A stretch of DNA of 64,000 nt from Corallococcus soli. GTDB taxonomy: Bacteria; Myxococcota; Myxococcia; Myxococcales; Myxococcaceae. The stretch lies in contig NZ_JAAIYO010000005.1 in the NCBI RefSeq assembly GCF_014930455.1, positions 248,001-312,000 of the forward strand, written 5' to 3'. Positions 59,414 to 64,000 of the stretch are shown here, piece by piece. Both the position numbers and the translations under genes were made by a program. Position 1 is the stretch's first letter. Each line of letters opens with the position of its first letter. The notes under the pieces were generated by a model that saw only the letters and a list, made by a program, of their open reading frames with translations, had not been told where the DNA came from and made no database searches.

Positions 59414-61327
59414 CTACAGCTCCACCTGACTTCCCAGCTCCACCACGCGGTTGGGCGGGATGCGGAAGTAGGCGGTGGCGCTGCGGGCGTTGCGGCTCAT
59501 CCAGGAGAAGAGGGCCTCGCGCCAGCCGGCCATGGCGCGCTTCTTGGTGGGGATGAGGGTCTCGCGGCCCAGGAAGAAGCTGGTGCCCATGAGCTGGAAC
59601 TGGAGGCCCTTCTCCCGGCAGCGCTTGAGGACGTCCGGGATGCTGGGGTTCTCCATGAAGCCGTAGCGGGCGACGACGCGCACGAAGCCCTGCTCCAGGG
59701 GCTCCACCTCCACGCGCTCCACGCCCGCGACGTGGGGAATCTCCTCCGGGATGATGGTGAGCAGCACCACCTGCTCGTGCAGCACCTTGTTGTGCTTGAG
59801 GTTGTGCAGGAGCGCCGGGGGCGTGCCCTCCGGGTTGCCCGTCATGAAGATGGCGGTGCCGGGCACGCGCACCGGCGGGTGGTCCCCGAAGCTGCCCAGC
59901 AGGTCCTTGAGGCTGATGCTCGCCGCGCGCAGCTTGGCCGCGAGGATGTCGCGCCCGCGCTTCCACGTCGTCATCAGGGTGAAGACGCAGACGGCCAGCA
60001 GCAGCGGGAACCAGCCGCCGTCGGCGATCTTCGTGGCGTTGGCGCCGAAGAAGGCCAGGTCCACCAGCATGAACACGCCCGCGATGGGCAGCGCCACGGC
60101 GCGGCGGACACCCCAGCGCTCGCGGGCCACCACGTAGGCCAGCACCGTGGTGATGCACATGGTCGTCGTCACCGCGATGCCGTACGCGGCCGCCAGCCGG
60201 CCGGAGGAGCCGAAGCCCAGCACCAGCGCCACCACGCCCACCAGCAGCGCGGTGTTGAGGCCGGGCAGGTAGATCTGCCCCATCTCCTCCGCGGACGTGT
60301 GCACGACCTCCATGCGCGGGCAGTAGCCCAGCTGCATCGCCTGCCGGGTGGTGGAGAAGGAGCCGGAGATGAGCGCCTGCGAGGCAATCACCGCGGCGGC
60401 CGTGGACAGGGCGACGAGCGGGTACAGGGCCCAGTCCGGGGCCAGCAGGAAGAAGGGGTTCCGGGCGGCCTCCGCGTTGCGCAGGAGCAGCGCGCCCTGC
60501 CCCAGGTAGTTGAGCAGCAGCGCCGGCAGCACCAGCATGAACCAGGCGCGCCGGATGGGCCCCGCGCCGAAGTGGCCCATGTCCGCGTAGAGCGCTTCGC
60601 CGCCCGTCACCACCAGGATGACGGCGCCCAGCACCAGGAAGCCGTGCACCCCGTTGTCCATGAAGAAGGTCACGCCGTGCGCGGGCGACAGCGACCAAAG
60701 CACCGCGGGGTTGTGCACCAGCTCCTTCACGCCCAGCACCGCCAGGACCAGGAACCACACGCACATGAGCGGGCCGAACACGGTGCCGATGCCGGCCGTG
60801 CCCTTGCGCTGCACGAGGAACAGGAACGCCAGGATGACGAGCGAGATGGGGATGACGTAGGGCTTGAAGACGGGGGTGGCCACGCTCAGGCCCTCCACCG
60901 CGCTCAGCACGGAGATGGCCGGGGTGATGACGCCGTCGCCGTAGATGAGGGCCGCGCCGAAGAGGCCCAGGGTGATGAGCACCGGCCGCGCGCGGTGTGA
61001 CTGCCCCCGGGGCCGCTGCATGGCCAGCGCCATCAGCGCCAGGATGCCGCCCTCGCCCCGGTTGTCCGCGCGCATCACGAACAGCAGGTACTTCACCGAC
61101 ACGACGATGATGAGCGACCAGACGATGAGCGACAGCACGCCCAGCACGTTGGCCGGCGTCGGGGGGACGCCGTGGGTGCCGCTGAAGCACTCGCGCAGCG
61201 CGTACAGCGGGCTGGTGCCAATGTCTCCGTAGACGATGCCCACCGCGCCCAGTGCCAGCATCGCGATGCGTTTGGGGGAATCCGGCCCCTCCGAAGAAGG
61301 GGCCGTCGAATCCGAGGGTGCGTTCAC
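59414..61327 (-). CDS. kup: KUP family potassium uptake transporter
   Basis: The 637-residue product is a KUP/HAK/KT K+/H+ symporter with 12 membrane helices. Landmarks are GAVGIVYGDIGTSPLYALRE in the first helix, GEGGILALMALA, GDGVITPAISVLSAVEGL, VTGGEALYADMGHFG (the Asp-containing ion-site motif), and a cytosolic C-terminal domain with FMTGNPEGTPPALLHNLKHNKVLHE. GTG 61327 gives an N-terminal extension of about 20 residues before the first helix; an ATG about 60 bp further in is also possible. Length fits the family. Confidence 0.94.
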   Translation of the reverse strand: MNAPSDSTAPSSEGPDSPKRIAMLALGAVGIVYGDIGTSPLYALRECFSGTHGVPPTPANVLGVLSLIVWSLIIVVSVKYLLFVMRADNRGEGGILALMALAMQRPRGQSHRARPVLITLGLFGAALIYGDGVITPAISVLSAVEGLSVATPVFKPYVIPISLVILAFLFLVQRKGTAGIGTVFGPLMCVWFLVLAVLGVKELVHNPAVLWSLSPAHGVTFFMDNGVHGFLVLGAVILVVTGGEALYADMGHFGAGPIRRAWFMLVLPALLLNYLGQGALLLRNAEAARNPFFLLAPDWALYPLVALSTAAAVIASQALISGSFSTTRQAMQLGYCPRMEVVHTSAEEMGQIYLPGLNTALLVGVVALVLGFGSSGRLAAAYGIAVTTTMCITTVLAYVVARERWGVRRAVALPIAGVFMLVDLAFFGANATKIADGGWFPLLLAVCVFTLMTTWKRGRDILAAKLRAASISLKDLLGSFGDHPPVRVPGTAIFMTGNPEGTPPALLHNLKHNKVLHEQVVLLTIIPEEIPHVAGVERVEVEPLEQGFVRVVARYGFMENPSIPDVLKRCREKGLQFQLMGTSFFLGRETLIPTKKRAMAGWREALFSWMSRNARSATAYFRIPPNRVVELGSQVEL

Positions 61328-61591
61328 GGGCCCCGCTTTAGCCGAACGCCGGGCCGCCGCAACCGAAGCCGCGCCCCCTCCCTGCTTTCCAACCCCTCCA
61401 AGGTGTTCCCATGTGCGCGCCCCACCTCCTGCCCCCCGGGGCGCCGTTCCCGGGAACGAGGCCCGTGCGCGCCACCAACGGTTCCGGGGTTTGGGGTGTC
61501 CAGCATCCGTGAAAGCGGGGATGGCGGGACCTGAGACCTCCAGCGTTACGGGTTCAAGCGTGTTTCGATGGAGTGGCAGCGGGGGGATGGC

Positions 61592-64000
61592 ATGACGATG
61601 GTGGCGACCAGCAGGCTGGGCGAGGTGCGGCACTTCGGGGCGCATGCTCCGGAGATCGAGGAGCGGCTGGCGCTTCTGGCCGAGGCCTCGCGGGTGTTGG
61701 CGGATGCGTCGCTGGAGCCGCCCGCGGTGATGGAGCGGCTGTGCGGGCTGGTGGTGCCCCTGCTGGGGACGGCGTGCGCGCTGCGGCTGTTGTCGGAGGA
61801 CGGGCTGTGGCTGCGCACGGTGGCGTCGGCGTCGGCGCTGCCGGAGTCGCGGGCGCGCTTCCAGGCGCTCATCTCCCAGCGGATGCGCGCGGACGAGGGC
61901 GTGGCGGCGGAGGTGCTGGAGACGGGGGAGGCGCAGGGGGTGGAGGCGGTGCTGGTGCTGCCGCTGAGGGCGCGGGGCCGCGCCATGGGGACGCTGACGG
62001 TGTGGCGGGACGCGACGGAGCCCCGGCCCATGGAGCCGCCGGGCGCCTGCGAACCCTTCGAACCCTTTGATCCGGGCGAGCAGCTGTTGTTGCAAGAGCT
62101 GGCGGACCGGGCGGCGCTGGCGCTGGACGTGGCGCGGGCGTACGCGGCGGAGCGGCAGGCGCGGCAGGCGGCGGAGGTGGCGGCCGGGAGGCTCGCGCGG
62201 CTGCAGCACGTCACCGCGGAGCTGTCGGAGGCGCTCACCGCCGCGCGCGTGGCGGAGGTGGTGCTGGAGCAGGGGCTGGCGGTGGCGGACGCGACGGGCG
62301 GGGGCCTGTGGCTGGTGGAGCCGGACACCGCGCGCGTCACCCTGCTGCGCTGCGCGGGCTGCACCCCGGACGCGGAGGAGCGGCTGCGGCGGGCGCCCCT
62401 CCCCGGGGAGGCGCCGGCGGCCCACTGCCTGCGGGAGCTGCGGCCGGTGTGGCTGGAGACGGAGGACGCGCTGGAAGGGTCCGCGAAGCCGGCCCCGTCC
62501 TCGGCGTGCCTGCCCCTGGTGGCGGACGGCCGCGCGCTGGGGGTGCTGGTGTTCGCCTTCAACGTGCCGCACGGGTTCGACGACGACGAGCGGGCCTTCC
62601 TCCAGCTGGTGGCGCACCACGCGGCGCAGGCGCTGTCGCGGGCGCGGCTGCTGGAGCAGGAGCAGCGGGCCCGGGCGGCGCTGCGGGAGGCGCACCAGAC
62701 GCTGGAGGCCATCATCCAGGCGAGCCCCGCGGCCATCATGCTGTTGGATCCGGACGGCACGGTGCGGCTGTGGAATCCGGCCGCGGAGCGGATGCTGGGG
62801 TGGACGGCGGAGGAGGTGCTGGGCCGGGTGCTGCCGTCGGTGCCGCCGGAGCACTGGGATGCGTTCCGGCACAGCCTGGAGCGCGCCACGCGGGGCACGG
62901 TGCTGGATGGCGCGCCCATGGCGGGGCGCAGGCGGGACGGCAGCGCGGTGCAACTGGCGGTGTGGACGGGCCGGGTGCACCCGGCGAGCGGGCCGCCGCA
63001 GTGCCTGAGCATGATGGTGGACATCACCGAGCGGCAGCGGGGGGAGGCGGCGCAGCGCTTCCTGGCGGAGGCCGGCGGGGTGCTGGCGGGGAGCCTGGAA
63101 GAGGAGGAGACGCTGGAGCGCGTGGCGCACCTGGCGGTGCCGGCGTACGCGGAGACGTGCGGCGTGTTCCTGGAGGACGAGTCCGGCGGGGTGCGGTGCG
63201 TGGCCACGGCGGGCGGGGGCGAGCCCGGCGAGGTGCCGCCGCCGGGGCTGGCGGTGGTGACGCGGGTCATCCAGTCCGGGAGGCCGGAGACGCGCTCCGG
63301 GCTGTCGGACGCGGACCCGACAAGCGCGCGCGCGGGCGGCACGTTCGCGTACCTGTGCGTGCCGCTGCGGGTGCGGGGACACACGCTGGGGGCGCTGACG
63401 TTCGTCACGTCCAAGCGGGCGTACGACGCGCAGGACCAGTCGCTGGCGCAGGAACTGGCGCGGCGGGCGGCGCTGGCGCTGGACAACGCGAGCCTCCACC
63501 GGGACGCGCGGCAGGCCATCCGCCTGCGCGAGGAGTTCCTCTCCATCGCGAGCCATGAGCTGAAGACGCCCATCAGCGCGCTCCAGCTCCAGGTGCAGAG
63601 CCTGATGGCGGGGCTGGCGCGGGCGGGCACGCAGTTCGACCCGGAGCGCCTGCGGCGGGGCCTGGAGCGGGTGGACCGGCAGGTGAAGCGGCAGACGCTG
63701 CTGGTGAACGACCTGCTGGACGTGTCGCGCCTGAGCGCGGGCAAGCTGGAGCTGGTGCTGGAGCCGCTGGAGCTGGGCACGCTGGTGCGGGAGGTGGCGG
63801 AGCGCTTCGAGCCGGAGTTCACGCGCTCGGGCACGCCGCTGGAGCTGACCCTGGCGCCGGAGGCGCGAGGCCAGTGGGACCGGCTGCGGTTGGATCAAGT
63901 GCTCACGAACCTGATGTCCAACGCGCTGAAGTATGGCCGGGGCAACCCGGTGCGCGTGGAGCTGGAGGTGGAGGCGGGCACGGCGCGGCTGCGGGTGAAG
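61592..64000 (+). CDS. Multi-GAF/PAS histidine kinase, 3' end cut by the window
   Basis: The frame is open from ATG 61592 (GGGGGG upstream) to the window edge, 803 codons. It has no membrane helix and shows an N-terminal GAF region, a second GAF, a PAS domain (IIQASPAAIMLLDPDGTVRLWNPAAERMLGW), a third GAF, then HisKA (SIASHELKTPISALQLQ, near residue 650) and the start of HATPase_c (LDQVLTNLMSNALKYG). The G boxes lie beyond the edge. It is divergent from kup, with 264 bp between; a link to potassium is unsupported. Confidence 0.88.
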   Translation, partial: MTMVATSRLGEVRHFGAHAPEIEERLALLAEASRVLADASLEPPAVMERLCGLVVPLLGTACALRLLSEDGLWLRTVASASALPESRARFQALISQRMRADEGVAAEVLETGEAQGVEAVLVLPLRARGRAMGTLTVWRDATEPRPMEPPGACEPFEPFDPGEQLLLQELADRAALALDVARAYAAERQARQAAEVAAGRLARLQHVTAELSEALTAARVAEVVLEQGLAVADATGGGLWLVEPDTARVTLLRCAGCTPDAEERLRRAPLPGEAPAAHCLRELRPVWLETEDALEGSAKPAPSSACLPLVADGRALGVLVFAFNVPHGFDDDERAFLQLVAHHAAQALSRARLLEQEQRARAALREAHQTLEAIIQASPAAIMLLDPDGTVRLWNPAAERMLGWTAEEVLGRVLPSVPPEHWDAFRHSLERATRGTVLDGAPMAGRRRDGSAVQLAVWTGRVHPASGPPQCLSMMVDITERQRGEAAQRFLAEAGGVLAGSLEEEETLERVAHLAVPAYAETCGVFLEDESGGVRCVATAGGGEPGEVPPPGLAVVTRVIQSGRPETRSGLSDADPTSARAGGTFAYLCVPLRVRGHTLGALTFVTSKRAYDAQDQSLAQELARRAALALDNASLHRDARQAIRLREEFLSIASHELKTPISALQLQVQSLMAGLARAGTQFDPERLRRGLERVDRQVKRQTLLVNDLLDVSRLSAGKLELVLEPLELGTLVREVAERFEPEFTRSGTPLELTLAPEARGQWDRLRLDQVLTNLMSNALKYGRGNPVRVELEVEAGTARLRVK

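Noticed and set aside
59414..63898. A 1494-codon minus-strand frame continuing upstream of kup
   Set aside because: The part beyond 61327 is antisense to a clear histidine kinase and is a shadow. Kup starts at GTG 61327.

Overview
The window is very GC-rich and gene-dense, with third-position G/C in nearly every codon. It carries several families I associate with myxobacteria: a DUF2378/TIGR02265-type protein, a long-linker Ser/Thr kinase, an FHA/sigma-54 activator, multi-GAF histidine kinases, many lipoproteins and two lspA paralogues. The best reading is a chromosomal segment of a Myxococcus/Corallococcus-type bacterium. This rests on family recognition from sequence, not on a search. I saw no rRNA or tRNA genes, CRISPR arrays, insertion sequences or phage genes.

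Layout. 1-2353: a methyltransferase end and a citrate synthase-like protein with a helix-turn-helix, divergent around a 10-bp inverted repeat. 2426-6378: ychF behind the F0 half of ATP synthase (atpZ, atpI-like, atpB, atpE, atpF); the F1 genes are not here. 7330-14764: a minus-strand accessory region that looks like an undescribed RiPP (modified peptide) locus. 15036-26828: kinases, hemL, gloA, mgtE and an SDR. 26926-34563: lipoprotein genes, kdsC, and lgt with two lspA genes. 34637-43813: a secreted nuclease-like lipoprotein, a Mut7-C protein, a two-gene molybdenum hydroxylase and ileS. 43879-58979: a four-fold CX3C peptide, an FHA/sigma-54 regulator, a RimK-like ligase, a DsbA-like protein, lipoproteins, a histidine kinase, a peptidoglycan amidase and a phosphoesterase. 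59414-64000: kup and a partial multi-GAF kinase.

The most interesting part is 7330-14764. Three adjacent small genes encode homologous 30-34 residue peptides that share an R-[VC]-[AI]-A-S-S motif followed by C-x-C. They lie between a PqqD-like (RRE-type) gene and a hairpin with a T-rich tail. After the hairpin, six genes run in one direction with 4-bp overlaps or gaps of 17-18 bp. They encode a stand-alone Lon/S16-type protein that keeps a Ser-Lys pair, an MFS transporter, a DUF5916-type outer-membrane protein, a SAM methyltransferase, a DUF692/MNIO metalloenzyme and its partner. The PqqD gene has a TTGACA promoter whose -10 lies inside a perfect 12-bp palindrome. My inference is that the peptides are Cys-modified by the MNIO enzyme and its partner, perhaps methylated, cleaved by the Lon-like protein and exported. 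The modification itself is untested.

Elsewhere the arrangement is mainly housekeeping. Start codons were chosen from Shine-Dalgarno sequences, overlaps with neighbours and family start positions; uncertain ones are marked.
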